Both the position numbers and the translations under genes were made by a program. DNA of 64,000 nucleotides from Doryteuthis pealeii (lineage: Eukaryota; Mollusca; Cephalopoda; Myopsida; Loliginidae): positions 59,975,768 to 60,039,767 of the forward strand of contig CM042145.1 in assembly GCA_023376005.1 (NCBI GenBank), read 5' to 3'. Below are positions 21,309 through 32,904 of this stretch, one piece after another. The notes under the pieces were generated by a model. It worked only from the letters and a program-made list of their open reading frames with translations, was not told the DNA's origin and made no database searches. How positions within the stretch are numbered: position 1 is the first letter of the stretch; each line of letters starts with the position of its first letter.

Positions 21309-21937
21309 TCTTATTATAATGGAGATTGTGGGTTTGTCTGTAACCGAAACTACACAAGTCACAATTCCCTTTGTTATTTATACACATTCTCCATAATTTT
21401 ATTTTTTATTTAAACCTCAATTATTAGTAAAATTGTTTTACATCATTAAGACTGTTAACAATATCTACATACTAATAACATGCAATTATATTTATATATT
21501 CAACGAAATAGCGGTTTACAGTGTGAATGGGAAGGCTAATTTGCATATTGATCTTAAAAAATTGATTTTAATAAATATATGTTTAGTATTATTGATTTCT
21601 AATTGTTTGGTTTTATCTTAATAAATATGAGCAAAAATCTCGGGGATAAATCTTAACAGAAATCTATTAACATAAAGAAATAACTGTAATTTTATTCTTT
21701 TCTTCCTATTTTAACTAAACAGTTAAATTAGGGAAATTTACCACTGAAAGACGGGAGTAAGGGAAAATGGTGGAACAGTTAGTTTCAAAGTTGTTCTATT
21801 TTCCGATTATACCCCCTCTGTTCCAAATATTTTTATCTAAATTCTTATTCAGTTTCATTAGCCTTTCTAATTTAACATGATATTTTATTATATTAAAACT
21901 TAAATACTTGCACCCGGAGGGTGCATATATTTGCTAG
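21309..21937 (+). mobile_element. Helitron family A, intact short copy
   Basis: Starts TCTTATTATAATGGAGATTG after an A and ends CTAG before a T. Shortly before the 3' end is a hairpin GCACCC-GGA-GGGTGC, then ATATATTTG and CTAG. These are the diagnostic ends of a Helitron, with no target duplication. The length of 629 bp and lack of Rep/helicase coding make it non-autonomous. It is the best-preserved copy of family A in the window, and its central part also matches 29965-30240. Confidence 0.88.
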
Positions 21938-22261
21938 TTAATTTTAAAGATACAATAGGACTTTCAAACATCGAATGGCTATGAGGGTCCACCAGAATAA
22001 AATAGGAATAAAAGGGGTCCATATATTGAATAAAAACATCTAGTGAACCACTGCTCTAGGCAGCTGATATAAGTTTTAGCTGGTCAATCGATACTGGTGT
22101 GTCCATGTGTAGGAGTCCATCGAGAAACGTCGCCCATAAGTTCGTGCTCTTTCTTCAGCAATGTTCAACATATCATGATCGTCTTTACTCGGATGGTTTG
22201 TACGACAGGAGATAAGTGACGATTTTGATGTTTTCAGAGTGTGTTTGATCTCCGAGTCGAA
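21938..22261. other. no gene seen
   Basis: Unclassified sequence with no reading frame or terminal motif that I can use. Confidence 0.5.
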
Positions 22262-22315
22262 ATGATCGTTGTTTTAGTTTATTGTCCAGAGACGAGCATC
22301 GAGAGGGCACAACTC

Positions 22316-22370
<55 letters not shown>

Positions 22371-22504
22371 TACTTGGGTTGATTCAATTGCGTGTATCCT
22401 TCTATGACTAATGATATTATTAATTTAGGTTGTTAACAAACACATGTGTCAAAATGATCGCTATTTGGTAGTTTTTTTTTCCAGGAACGAGTATCGAGAG
22501 AGGC

Positions 22505-22556
<52 letters not shown>

Positions 22557-22672
22557 ATATATATATATATATATCTTCTTATTACTTGGCCTGATTCAAT
22601 AGCGTGTACCCTTTTACGACCAATTGATATTATTAGGTTTGGTTGTTAACAACCACATGCGTTTGACTGGTC

Positions 22673-22680
<8 letters not shown>
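22262..22680. repeat. tandem duplication of about 200 bp units, each with a (CT)n tract
   Basis: Two units share AATGATCG near the start, a GAGTATCGAGAG-type stretch, a long (CT)n tract (22315-22366 and 22510-22554), a TTACTTGG..TGATTCAAT block and GTTGTTAACAA. The second unit has an additional (TA)n. Unit-scale duplication with expanded microsatellites. Confidence 0.8.
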
Positions 22681-22705
<25 letters not shown>

Positions 22706-22711
<6 letters not shown>

Positions 22712-23985
22712 CCCCTCCCCCCACACGAGCAGGATATGTCGCACGGTTACTTTTTAAGCGGAGTTTAACGGGTTTGAATTCAGAGTTTTCCTTCTCCTAA
22801 ACTAGTCACCGAGCCAGGGTTAAAGTGTCCATTCTGCCCTACTATTTACCCATAACTGGAGGGAGAGTAGTAGATTTACCAACTCGATCACTTCTTGAAT
22901 TTGAAATCACTGCTCAACTATTTGAGAAAAACCTATAAGTAATATATTGCATATATTACATATAGTGTTCTTGCAATAAATAGATTTTGTAGGTGCATAT
23001 AGTTTTAAACATTTTACTTTTCTTTTATCTTTTTCTTTTTTTTGTTGTTGTTGTTATAAGTTGTTTCATAATTGCTAAATTATCTCGAACTGACTGAGAA
23101 TCTTAATTACCCAAGACATTAATGCATATGTCAATTAGAAGTTATGCTCCATCACGTAATTACAACCAGAGAATCTATCTACTGAAATACTCTCATACCC
23201 AAATATTAGGAATACGTCTAATAATATATAAATGCATAAATATTATCAGAACAGCAAATGCATGTTTTTGAGGTTTTTTTGGTAGTTATGCGAATGTTAT
23301 GTTTTAGGATCGTCGCATCTATTTTGCGCGGGAAATTCGAAACCTGGACAAAGAAGAAATTGAACAAAAGAAAATAATAGATAGCTTAGACAGAAAGTCT
23401 GTGGTAACAAAAGGAAGGGTAACAAAAGACTTCCTCTGTACAAACGGGAATTTGAACAAAGAGACTGGAAGGGGAAGAAAGAACTTCCGGTCAAAGGAAG
23501 AAAAGGATGTGTGGGCGGATTGCCTTTATTTAAGTTGTCAGCAGTAGTCGTCAGTCAGCCCAGGAGGCAGTCAGCCGGAGAGTGAGTGAGGTGATCGGGG
23601 TCAGTAATCGGGAGAGTCAGTGCGAGTTAGTTGGCCGAGCGGGATCTCGTGTAGTTGGTGTTGGAAAAGCTAGCCTTAATATTTACCAACTGAAAAAGCT
23701 TGTCACCCAGAAATTTAATCGAAGGACCGAAAGTCTAAAGACTGAATATATTAATTAAACTGACCCTCTCTCTCGAAGTTAAGAAGCTTGAATTTATTTC
23801 AATAAACTTCTGGAGGATAGCTTTGGTGTTATTGTCATCCCTTACAACGAAGATAAAACTATTGCAATTTAGTACCGTGACAACGCCGCTACGTTACACG
23901 AAATGCAAATAGCCTCGTCTAGGATTTGAACTCAGGTCGACGTGTCTATTTCCTACGACTCTAAACATTACACCATACGCCTCCA
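22706..23985 (-). mobile_element. SINE family B copy split by an LTR-bearing insertion
   Basis: 22706-22876 holds the 3' part of a reverse-oriented SINE B (ACACGAGCAGGATATG to CCCATAACTGGAGGGAGAG). 23884-23985 holds the matching 5' part (GAAATGCAAATAGCCTCGTC to CCATACGCCTCC). Between them lies about 1 kb of foreign sequence. A few SINE bases at the junction are missing. Confidence 0.75.
22877..23883 (+). mobile_element. insertion containing LTR family K
   Basis: The right part (about 23520-23880) matches 59970-60310 closely: GCCGAGCGGGATCTCGTGTA, AAAGCTAGCCTTAATATTTA, a polyadenylation signal in TTCAATAAACTTC and the end GCAATTTAGTACCGTGACA. A TATA-like TTTATTTAAG at about 23527 precedes it. 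The arrangement of TATA, leader, AATAAA and ACA end fits an LTR. The left part (22877-23300) is unclassified. A 79-codon frame at 23310-23549 follows a TTTTAG but overlaps the presumed LTR upstream region, so I do not call it a gene. Confidence 0.6.
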
Positions 23986-23988
23986 CAC

Positions 23989-24120
23989 AAGGTTTAACAG
24001 GTTTGAATTCAGAGTTTTCCTTCTAATATACTGGTTATCTAACAAAGATTAAAGAGTCCAGTCTGCTCTACTATTTATCCATAGCTGGAGAGAGAGAGTG
24101 TTGAATGCATACATTTCACA
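23989..24120 (-). mobile_element. SINE family B, partial copy
   Basis: GTTTAACAGGTTTGAATTCA, AGAGTCCAGTCTGCTCTACT and TTATCCATAGCTGGAG blocks. Head missing. It lies directly after the split SINE. Confidence 0.75.
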
Positions 24121-24234
24121 ATAGGATAAGAGGAGAGACATCGATACAGATAGTAGATATTTATTCACACACAAATAATAACAGAACTCTAGTTCGAAGG
24201 GAATTTGCAGCGGAGAAAAAGTTAGACTAAACAG

Positions 24235-24348
24235 AATCCTCCTTCCTGCATTATTCTATGATAATTTAATTATTACAACATTTGATATGTTTTCTTAAGA
24301 GCTATTGAAAAATAGTTCAATATGTAAAAAGTATAATAATCTTGATTT

Positions 24349-24430
<82 letters not shown>

Positions 24431-24640
24431 TTCTTTCCTTCTTCTCATCTTGTTCGTTTGAAGTAGATTGGCATTATTGCTTCCGCACACTTGCCCCCTC
24501 TTTCTATATTCCCTTTCTTTCTTTCTTTCTTTCTTTCTTATTATATTTTTCTGTGTAACATGTCCTTTTTCTTACCTTTCTTTTAATAAAAACGAAAAGG
24601 TCCATTATTTAGCTGAGGTGTTTACAACATATGGAGTAAC
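24235..24640 (-). mobile_element. Helitron family F, reverse copy with expanded (CT)n
   Basis: Follows the reversed family F block order: TGATAATTTAATTATTACAA, AAGTATAATAATCTTGATTT, a (CT)n tract at 24351-24426 in place of the short CT-rich block of other copies, then GATTGGCATTATTGCTTCCG-like and TCCATTATTTAGCTGAGGTG blocks. It ends before the 5' block. The 94-codon frame here reflects this repeat. Confidence 0.75.
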
Positions 24641-25299
24641 TTTTATGAAAAAAAACATAACACAAACCCAGTTTTATTTCGATGATTCCCTAAAGTCTAT
24701 TCAGATGCAAAGAATGGAATCCCTTGAGCCAATCCTGTATGCAAGTCACTAGTTTAAACATCCTTATAACTATGCTATATGTTAAATGCAAACAGTCTCG
24801 TTTCACTGATCAAATACAGTGAGTCTGCCGGGAACCTGTTAACGCTCCAATTCTACTGACTGAACTGTCTTAATGAAGTAAACACAAGCTTACAGAAAAA
24901 AGACATTTGTCTCTATTCATATTCTTTCTATAAATGTTTGTTTACATCAATATCAGTGTCAGAAGTGTAGATTAAACTGCAATCAGGCATTATCTTTCTT
25001 CAAAGATTGCATTATTCCAGCCAAAGTTATCTGCAGACATTTTATCAATCATATTACTTCAACAAAGGCCGAAAATTTATTTTTTTTGGTTTCCTGCTCA
25101 CAAATCTTATTATTTGTCTGTTAAGATAAATAATGAATATTCTCTATCTAGATTGTTAGGAGCCAATTTTTGAGCGTTTGTACTTTGCCACAACAAAGAA
25201 AAACTACAAAGATTTATTTTACCACAATACTTCCCGACATTAAATACATTTTCAATTCAATTTCTAAGTTAATAATGGTAATAATGGTAATAATGATAA
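24641..25299. other. no gene seen
   Basis: AT-rich. Short GGTAATAAT-type tandem near 25275. No coding signal recognised. Confidence 0.55.
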
Positions 25300-25791
25300 G
25301 AGAGGATAAGAGGATGGGCTCTTAATTTTCTGTTTGCTCTACTTGTCGCTGTCATCTGCCGTTAGGCTGACGTCTTTCTTCTTCTGCTGGGCTGAGTCAT
25401 TCTCTGAGTTTGGTGTCTGCTCATTTCTTGTTTGTTATGAATAAACAAGTTTTTGTTGTTTTTTAGACATCTATTCTTTATTACAAAAACCTCAAACCCA
25501 ACCACGGTGAGTAGCCGGTGTCTTGGAAGCAACGATCCTTAACGTCTGTTCCCCTCAGCTAACGGCCAGCAACACTCTAACTATACCGGTTCCCCTTTAC
25601 ACGGCTTTCACTCAGGCAATCAGAAGTCGGCCTACAGGTCAGCGAAAGGTTATCTGCAGTCAATAATTTTAACAGCTAAGGGTAACTTTCCATTTAACCC
25701 CCATCCGATTTTGAATTTTTAACTAACTTCAGTTCAAAATCTAGCTACACTTACATACATAATTCGTAGGCTATCTATGAATTATGTAACA
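25300..25791 (+). mobile_element. LTR family E, copy 1
   Basis: Matches 57771-58266 and about 54300-54734 in order: TTAGGCTGACGTCTTTCTTC, a polyadenylation signal in ATGAATAAACAAG followed by TTTTGTTGTTTT, an AAAACAACCC-like block, AACTTTCCATTTAAC and the palindromic end CATAATTCGTAGG..ATGAATTATGTAACA. The polyadenylation signal and the ACA end suggest an LTR in plus orientation. The left boundary is approximate and no target duplication could be set. Confidence 0.55.
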
Positions 25792-25850
25792 GGTTTAAGA
25801 AAATCGACGAATTAAGAAGAGATACGTTAGGTTATGTATTTAAAAAACCC

Positions 25851-26110
25851 TCGCACGACCAGGATTTCTTAAGCGTAGTTTAACAGGTTTGAATTCTGAG
25901 TTTTCTTTCTTCAAGACTGGTTGCCTAATAAGAATTAAAGAGCCCATTCTGCCCTAAAATTTACCCATAGCTAGAAGGAGAATAGTTGCATTTATAGCTT
26001 CCCCATGAGGTTTATGTGTATGTAGCAATGCAAACAATCTCGGGTCTCGTGTCCATTTCTTTCGACGATAAACATAACACGACGCACACGATATTGTGAA
26101 GGTAGTCATT
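25851..26110 (-). mobile_element. SINE family B, first of a tandem pair
   Basis: Body blocks GTTTAACAGGTTTGAATTCT and AGCCCATTCTGCCCTAAAAT, then the head ending ACGACGCACACG. The flank TTGTGAAGGTAGTCATTAGA resembles the flank of the next copy, so the pair may have arisen by segmental duplication. Confidence 0.75.
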
Positions 26111-26140
26111 AGAAGTAAAGACAATCCCATATATATATAT

Positions 26141-26415
26141 ACCAACATCTTCACACGAGTAGGATGTGACACAAGGTAAACTTCTTAAGTTGAGTTTAAT
26201 AGGTTTGAATTCAGAATTTACCTTCTCCTAGACTGGTTGCTTAACCAAGGTTGAAGATCACAGTCTTATTTACATATAATAGGAGGCGAATAGTTGGATG
26301 CGTATCATCCCCATGGGTTTAGCGCTTAGATGAAAGGCAAACAATCTCATGTTCATTTCCTTTGTCGATAACCATTACACGACGCACGTCTACGTTATTC
26401 TGAAGGTAGGCATTA
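26141..26415 (-). mobile_element. SINE family B, second of a tandem pair
   Basis: Tail CACACGAGTAGGATGTGACA, body and head ending TACACGACGCACGTC. It is followed by TTCTGAAGGTAGGCATTAAA, matching the flank of the 25851 copy. Confidence 0.78.
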
Positions 26416-26879
26416 AAATCAACGAAAATCGTCGAGATATAAATCTGTAGATGTAAGGTTTATCTGTTCATTCCTCTGGTCAACTCAATGATTGAAGAGA
26501 CATTGGACATCTTTGCTGCACTTTGCCTACTTTATTACCTTCTTTGTTTTTATTGTTCTATTTATTTTCGTCGGTTTTCGTCGTAAAATGATTTCCACCT
26601 TCTCGTAAAATTGCACTCCGTCAACCGAGACTTGCTGAGGTCACCAATTTCGATCAATCATCTAAGTGGTGCCAGGAGTTGGCCGGACGATTTCGCCCAA
26701 CGAAAACACGACACTATTTTTCAATTCGCTTTCTTTTGATGGCTGGGGTACAAGGAGAGAAGTGTTCAAGTCATCGGAGAACGAAGAACGAATGATTCAA
26801 AGGTAGGGGATGTACCGGTTTTTATTCAGATATGGAATCACCCTGTTTCTGTTATTCATTTCGAACTACATCCATTTAA
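26416..26879. other. no gene seen
   Basis: Mixed-composition unclassified sequence. No long frame. Confidence 0.5.
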
Positions 26880-27470
26880 AGGTCAGTACCAACTGAACCT
26901 CTGTATAAGGGAAAGACCCCCGGTGGGGCCACCTGTTGGCCGTCTGTGGCAACCGGTGATGCTTAAGAATGGAATCCTGGTGGCTGAGCAGTCCATGACA
27001 TGCAAACACCCTACTTTGGCCCTTACTTGGGCTAAACGGGCAGTCGGTGAGGCGACCTCCCATCAATCGGCTGGTGACACCAACCTCTAGAACCTATATG
27101 AATGTCCCAACTCTATTGCTTTTATGGCAAGCTCCAAACCATTTTTATCATATATGAGCTAGAAGGCAGTGAATGAGGGTCAATGTCCTGGGTATGATGT
27201 TAAATTATCTCTGATGATAAAGGTTCAATTCTGGAGCTGTTGTGATTGTGGAGTACTCCTTCATCACCATTACTCCCAGGTCCATTCTGACCCGGAGTGG
27301 TACTACATATTTAGTTCCCATGTATGGGTTAAATAGAAAAACATGAGTTAAAAATGTGTTTCGAAAAAAAATTTAGTTAAAAAAAATTGAATCAAGAATG
27401 AATAAAACAAAAACGTCTTCGGTATAAAATGACCAATGGGTTGACATGCTGTAAAACAACCAACCAACCA
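26880..27470 (+). mobile_element. Family C retroposon, older full-length copy
   Basis: Complete block order from AACTGAACCTCTGTATAAGG through GATCAATCG-like and GGTTCAATTCTGGAGC blocks to the hairpin and AACAACCAACCAACC tail. Confidence 0.8.
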
Positions 27471-28149
27471 TTTAAATTTACCAGTGGGGAGTGTTATTTG
27501 CAAATAAGGAGAGACAGCAGTGAAAATCAGCATTCTAAAACGTGACCTTTACTCGGATTCGAAAACCGACTACTGTCTCCGTTAGGAAATAGGCAATTAT
27601 CTAAACCAACAAGTCGGTTTCGATTTTTCCTTATTAATTCCTTCTAAATATCAACAATATTTATCATAGAAAAATATCTTTGCTATTTTCACAATTCTTA
27701 GCTGCCTTTTCTTCAGTTTGCTGTATCTAGCACAATCATTAACTCAGAATAACGTGCGAATTTTATCGTAAACATCGCCCGTATCCACGGGGATTCAGTT
27801 GAAATGTATCCCTTTCAATTCTGGCAGGAATAGAAATACACCAACTGATATTTCTATCGGATATATAGGAAACTGATAGATGCTGCATAGCACATTCATC
27901 TTGCGTCTCATCTTACGTAAAATGCAGTATATTAGAGTACGCCGGCATACCCCCTAAAAAAACTCCAGCTACGGCCCGGTAGTAAAATGGAAAAGCTCAT
28001 AAATAAACGGGTGTAGTTGTATCCTTTACATAGATACTTTCTTACATGTTAAATTGGACTGGATCTGTCTATCTATGGATCGGTGGTTAAATTCTTCTTT
28101 TATAACTGGGTTGGATTTTCATCTGGGATGGATCTTCTTACATGTGCTG
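27471..28149. other. no gene seen
   Basis: Unclassified AT-rich sequence without frames or terminal motifs. Confidence 0.5.
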
Positions 28150-28530
28150 TTTGTTTGTTCTTAGTAACAAGACAAGACAATGCTTTCTTTTAAAGTTGTA
28201 TATATTTTATTTTCTTAAGTAGGGAAGGGGGGCATATATGGGGCGAAATAGACCTTCGAATCAACAAGCTCTCGCCAAGGGGGAACCAAAAACAAACGAG
28301 TTCTCAGTCTTCTCACAAGTCAGACCCTCTGTTGGTCAACACATTCTTCGTCTAGAAGCTAAAAAAATCCGTCGTCGTAGTCGAAATAATCTTTAGCAGT
28401 TCAAAATCACATTTCCTTACTGAAAAGCGCTTCGTCGTCGACTGCTTCTGCTGCTTCTGACTGCTGACTGCCCAGCGCTTGACTCACTTGTTATTTTAAG
28501 GGCATATTAGCCAAACATCCGGACACGTCA
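28150..28530 (-). mobile_element. possible LTR, minus orientation
   Basis: Read on the minus strand there is an AT-rich TATA-like CCCTTAAAATAACAAG, then a CAGTCAGCAGTCAG stretch, then, about 300 bp on, AAAATAAAATAT as a possible polyadenylation signal. The same layout occurs in LTR family K at 23520. Ends not found. Confidence 0.3.
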
Positions 28531-28564
28531 GTCAAACCTCGCGTCCTTCCAGTTCCTACATCGC

Positions 28565-28612
28565 ATCTGTTTTCGCATGCGGGAGGACGCGGGTTCGATC
28601 CCAGCAGGCAAG
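28565..28612 (+). other. tRNA-like B box, probably a SINE head remnant
   Basis: GCGGGTTCGATCCC is a perfect RNA polymerase III B box and sits in GGACGCGGGTTCGATCCCAG. No A box at the proper distance and no clover-leaf could be folded by eye, so this is a remnant of a SINE or tRNA pseudogene, not a tRNA gene. Confidence 0.45.
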
Positions 28613-29356
28613 ACAAAGTCTGGATCTTTTTCGTTCTCCGTCACATTAAGATTCCAGATCCCAAACACGCGTGTGAGAATTTGGGCTAATTGAACGAGAG
28701 CCGTCATTGCAGTCTGTCTCGTTCAAAGGTTATCCAAAGGCTGGTTTTCTAAACTCACTTCACATGGTTGTCCCTCGCGACCGGAAGTGAAGATCGAAAC
28801 AGAAGTCATACAATTAAGGAACACGAGTACTAATATATAGATAGATCCAGTAAGATTATCGTGGCACGCTTGCAAAAGATTATTCATTATAGCTTATATG
28901 TATTTAGTAATCTTATTTTAGCATGTTTAATATTTTTCCATCTATGTATTTAGCTAAGCTTAATCCGGTGCATAAGGGGAAGTACATCCGATGAGGATTA
29001 GAATCACTAAAATAGTAATTCACTGCCAGGTAAGATTACTGAATACTGTTAGATGGTGACGTAACTATATTCTATCACACATAGAAGCATGCAGAAAAAT
29101 ATTCTTTTCAAGTTTTCTTTGTATTTATTTCTGATGTCAAAGAAATTGGCAGAGTCCACCGAATATCTACATTCAAATCATCTTTCTCTGTATTACGTTT
29201 TTATCATGGAGTGACAGATAGGTAGATTACTCTGGAGGGACTGGTGTAGATGTGAATATATTTAGATAGGCAAACACAGAAACAATGAATAAATACAAAT
29301 AACGTTTGTGAGATATGCCGATACATAAATAAACACACAAACAGACAGACACGCTT

Positions 29357-29359
<3 letters not shown>
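28613..29359. other. no gene; Helitron F scrap at 28812-28840
   Basis: GGAACACGAGTACTAATATA at about 28818 is the extreme 5' end of Helitron F in reverse. The rest is unclassified. Confidence 0.5.

Positions 29360-29418
<59 letters not shown>
29360..29418. repeat. (TA)n microsatellite
   Basis: Uninterrupted TA run. Confidence 0.97.
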
Positions 29419-29421
<3 letters not shown>

Positions 29422-29599
29422 GATGCATAGATATAGGTAGTAATGTTTAAACCCGTTGTCTCTCTCTGTGCACACTTCAGTACACCACAAGAAATAAATT
29501 GTTGGCAATCTTGCAGATATTTTCTGTTGAGGTGAGTTCGATCCTAAAAAGATTCGCAAACAATTGTGGTATTGTGTCAAATATATTTATGGTTAGTTT

Positions 29600-29960
29600 G
29601 ATTGGTTGGTTGGATCTTACGGCATGTCAACCCATGTTGGGTTATTTAATCCGAAGACGATTTCTTTTATTCATTCTTGTTGGTTATTCAACTTTTTTCT
29701 AACTGAATTTTTAGATACAGTTTTTGAATATTTAACCTATAGATGGGACTTTAAGAGATACTATCACTCCGGGTCAGAGTGGACTAGGGAGTAATGGCAA
29801 TGAATGGGTACTCCATACTCCCCTAAGCTCCAAATTTGGAACTTCACCATTAGATGCAGTTTAACGTCATATCCAGGGCACTAAGACTGCTAGCACTACA
29901 TTCTTGCACATATATGATAAAAGGAGTTAGGGTTTGCCCCACTTATAATAGAACTTGAGA
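29600..29960 (-). mobile_element. Family C retroposon, 5'-truncated reverse copy
   Basis: Reverse hairpin (ACGGCATGTCAACCCATGTT, then GGGTTATTTAATCC) with GGTTGG-type tail at the left, then the ACTCCGGGTCAGAGTGGACT and GGAACTTCACCATTAGATG blocks. Confidence 0.8.
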
Positions 29961-29964
29961 TTTA

Positions 29965-30240
29965 CGCATGTTAATAAAAACTGACCATATCTACATACTG
30001 ATAACATGGGCGGATTACAGTGTGAATGGGAAAGCTAATTTGCGCTTCCTATCTCTCCATTAATAAGAAGAAATAATTGTAGTTAAATTAGGAAAATTTA
30101 CCAATGAAGAGGGGAGTAATGGAAATGATGGAAGAGTTAGTTTCAAAGTTGTTTTTCAATCATAGTTTCAAATCATTTTATCTGCATTCTTATTCAGTTT
30201 CATTAGCCTTTCTAATTTATTGTTTGCATATATTTGCTAG
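29965..30240 (+). mobile_element. Helitron family A, 3' part
   Basis: ACATACTGATAACATG, TTACAGTGTGAATGGGAAAG, TTAGGAAAATTTACCAATGA and CATTAGCCTTTCTAATTTAT match 21309-21937. The end TGCATATATTTGCTAG is followed by T. The 5' end and most of the hairpin are missing. Confidence 0.8.
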
Positions 30241-31075
30241 TATATTTAATAATGTTTTTTAAAGTTGGGCGTTATACGAAGAATTAAAATATATAAATGA
30301 ATGAACTCGATATTATGGAGTATTGGATTCACTTATTCTTGTATAATATTTTGCCATAAATTTTCAGGTTCGTTAGATACCCTTTATCAAATGGATGTTA
30401 TTACTGTTTAACAGCTTCCTTGTCTCTGTTGTTATCGACAGCGCAGCGTCTGTGAAATATTTATAATACAGAGAATTCCGATGTCTGCGTTCAATCCCTT
30501 CACGTGCGTTTGTAATTTTAGAATCCATTTAGTTTTATATATATAGTCAAGTCGAGATATAAAATAGTGTATTTACAATAATGGTACATGTACGATAGCT
30601 TGTCGTTATACGACCTTTATCACTATATATGAGAATATTCTCCACTGTTACAACAATATGTATGTGTGTGTGATTTGTAAACGAATAGTTTGGAGGTAAA
30701 TATTTTTTCTGATTTTTTTTTTAGATGAAACTTGACGTGCATAGTTTTTATTTCTCGGACTGTTGTACTCTTCTTTATTGTGGTATGTAAAAAAATACCT
30801 TATGTCATTGAATTTAACGCTTTATGCTGTGTCCGAAACGCCAATAAACAATTTTAAAAAAATGATCATTAGACTTCTCTTAACTCATGTTGGAATAATA
30901 GGTGTCCAAAAACAATGACGTCATTATTTGAATAAGATCTTCGACGCCTTGTTTGATCAACAGTCAAACTGTTCAAAATGATTTCCCAGGTTGGTTCATT
31001 GCACTCCTCGGATACACAGGAAACACCCGAGGAATATCAGGGGATACAGCGGCCGAAACATTGTATTTTTACATA
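30241..31075. other. no gene; partial relative of the solo LTR at 30545-30655
   Basis: 30545-30655 (AGTCAAGTCGAGATATAAAA, GTGTATTTACAATAATGGTA, ATTCTCCACTGTTACAACAA) follows the 14582-14777 LTR with internal losses. The rest is unclassified. Confidence 0.6.
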
Positions 31076-31432
31076 TCGTTATTGTAATGGAGATTCGGTG
31101 CCTGTCTGTCTGTAAACGAAACTACGTCAGTTCTTACCTCACAGTAACGTCAGTAACTGTGTAAGTTTATCAGTATTTAATTCATAGTCAAAATCATTTA
31201 TATATTGAATAAATCTTATCTATTAACGATACCTCAATGAAAATCTGGTTTAGATTTGTCTCAACACAGCCCATGTTATTAATGCGTTTAAAATCCAGCA
31301 ATGTGTCATATATATGACTAAGAAATAAAGTTTATATAGTATATGGTGTGGTCAATTTGCATACTGGTTTTAACAAAACCGGGTCTAATAAATAGTTACT
31401 TGGTGTTATTGATCTCTAATATTATTGGTTTA

Positions 31433-31955
31433 TCTTTATAATGAGATTGTGTGTTAACTGTCTGTAACCGAAACTATATTACTACTCAAGTCACAATTCC
31501 CTTAATTATTTACGTCAAATTCTCCATGATTTCATTGTTTAAACCTTCAGTTATTAATAAAAATTGTATTACATTATTAATACTGTTGACCATATCTACG
31601 TACTAATAACATGCAATTGTATTTATATATACCAAAATAGCGAAGGCAATTGCATATTGATATTTAACATTTTATTTTAATAAATATGTGCTTGGTATTA
31701 TTGATTTCTAATGTTTGGTTTTATCTTAAGCTCGTGGATAAATCTTAAAAGAAATTATTTACAAGAAAAATAACTGTAATATTATCCTTTACTTCCTATT
31801 TTCTCCTTAGTTGTTCTATTTTTCGATTATACCCCCTCTGTTGCAGATCTTTTATCTGCATTCTTAGTCAGTTTCATTAGCCTTTCTAATTTAATATGAT
31901 ATTTTATTATATCAAAACTTAAATACTTGCACCGGAGGGTGCATATATTTGCTAG
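31433..31955 (+). mobile_element. Helitron family A, inner copy nested in the outer one
   Basis: Starts TCTTTATAATGAGATTGTGT after an A and ends GCACCGGAGGGTGCATATATT...CTAG before a T. The host sequence on both sides joins exactly as in the homologous uninterrupted copies, so this is a precise Helitron insertion between A and T with no duplication. Length 523 bp, non-autonomous. Confidence 0.88.
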
Positions 31956-32066
31956 TTCTCCTAATTATTAAATTCAATCCTAGGAATTATTTCATATAAA
32001 AAAGCAATTAAAATATAATTACAATAAGTGTAATATTTATATATTCGTTCTTATTTAGTTTTGTTA

Positions 32067-32904
32067 GTGTTACATACCCACATGGTCATGTTACGGGTAT
32101 ATACACAATGTTCTCTTACTAGAGAGAGGGGAGAGAGATAGGTAGACAGAGAGATGAGATATTCACATTTGTATTATTTACTTCTTCGTCTGTTTGGCTA
32201 TTCTTCAATCGTCTAGCTTTGACTTCTATTTTGTTGGTTGTTCGTCTTTGATTCATTTCTTCTTCTTGGTCAGTATTTTTGCCAAGACATGCTGCAACCA
32301 ACAACATCATATTATTTCTTTAAACTTTTATTTACTTAACTAAACTAACTAAACACAGCGCGCGAATGCAAGTGAGCCCGCTTCTCATTCTCAGGTCTGA
32401 GGGTTAACCAGCTTCACGAGACTTCACGTGATTCGCAGGTTTTCAGTTTGTGGTGTCAAAGGGTCACCAACGGTTTGTAAATTTCCATTCTACACGGTGG
32501 TGTCAATAATCTATGCTACCATAGATTATGCAACATTAGGCTTTATAATTTGAGATATTTCTCTTGTTAGTTAACAAAATGTACTTCTGCTTCTACCAAA
32601 GACACCGTAACACTTGTGAAGATCTTAAACAAAATAAGTTCGTCCTCTTTTGCCCCCTCGCCACTGTTCTTTTATACTCGGTCTGGCCGAGAAGTCACAA
32701 CTCTCGTCTCGCCAGCTACGAGACTTGCCACTATAAATCCCGGCCACAAGGACATTCATGATTTTACCTCCATAACTAGTCGGACTCGTCACATGTTTTG
32801 TTCTTCCGCCCACACGTGCAACATGCCACCCGCTGTCTCTTCGATCGACGGACCGTTGTTGGCTCATCACAGGTTCGTGAGTTTTGCCGTTCGCTCTCGC
32901 TACA
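32067..32904 (-). mobile_element. LTR-like insertion in the outer Helitron
   Basis: Bounded by TGTTACATAC on the left and TACA on the right. Read on the minus strand it starts TGTAGCGAGAGCG. It has a TATA box, GAGTATAAAAGAAC (complement of about 32665-32680), and a palindromic LTR-like end, GCATAATCTATGG..ATTATTGACA at about 32501. That end resembles the LTR family E end. The LTR proper may be 32501-32904, with leader or flank at 32067-32500. The overlapping frames here on both strands (for example 32616-32954) are therefore not taken as genes. Confidence 0.5.

Noticed and set aside
23310..23549. 79-codon frame directly after a TTTTAG acceptor-like site
   Set aside because: It overlaps the upstream part of LTR family K inside an insertion, and the corresponding part of the second K copy does not keep the frame.
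28565..28612. possible tRNA gene with perfect B box
   Set aside because: No A box at the right distance and no clover-leaf visible.
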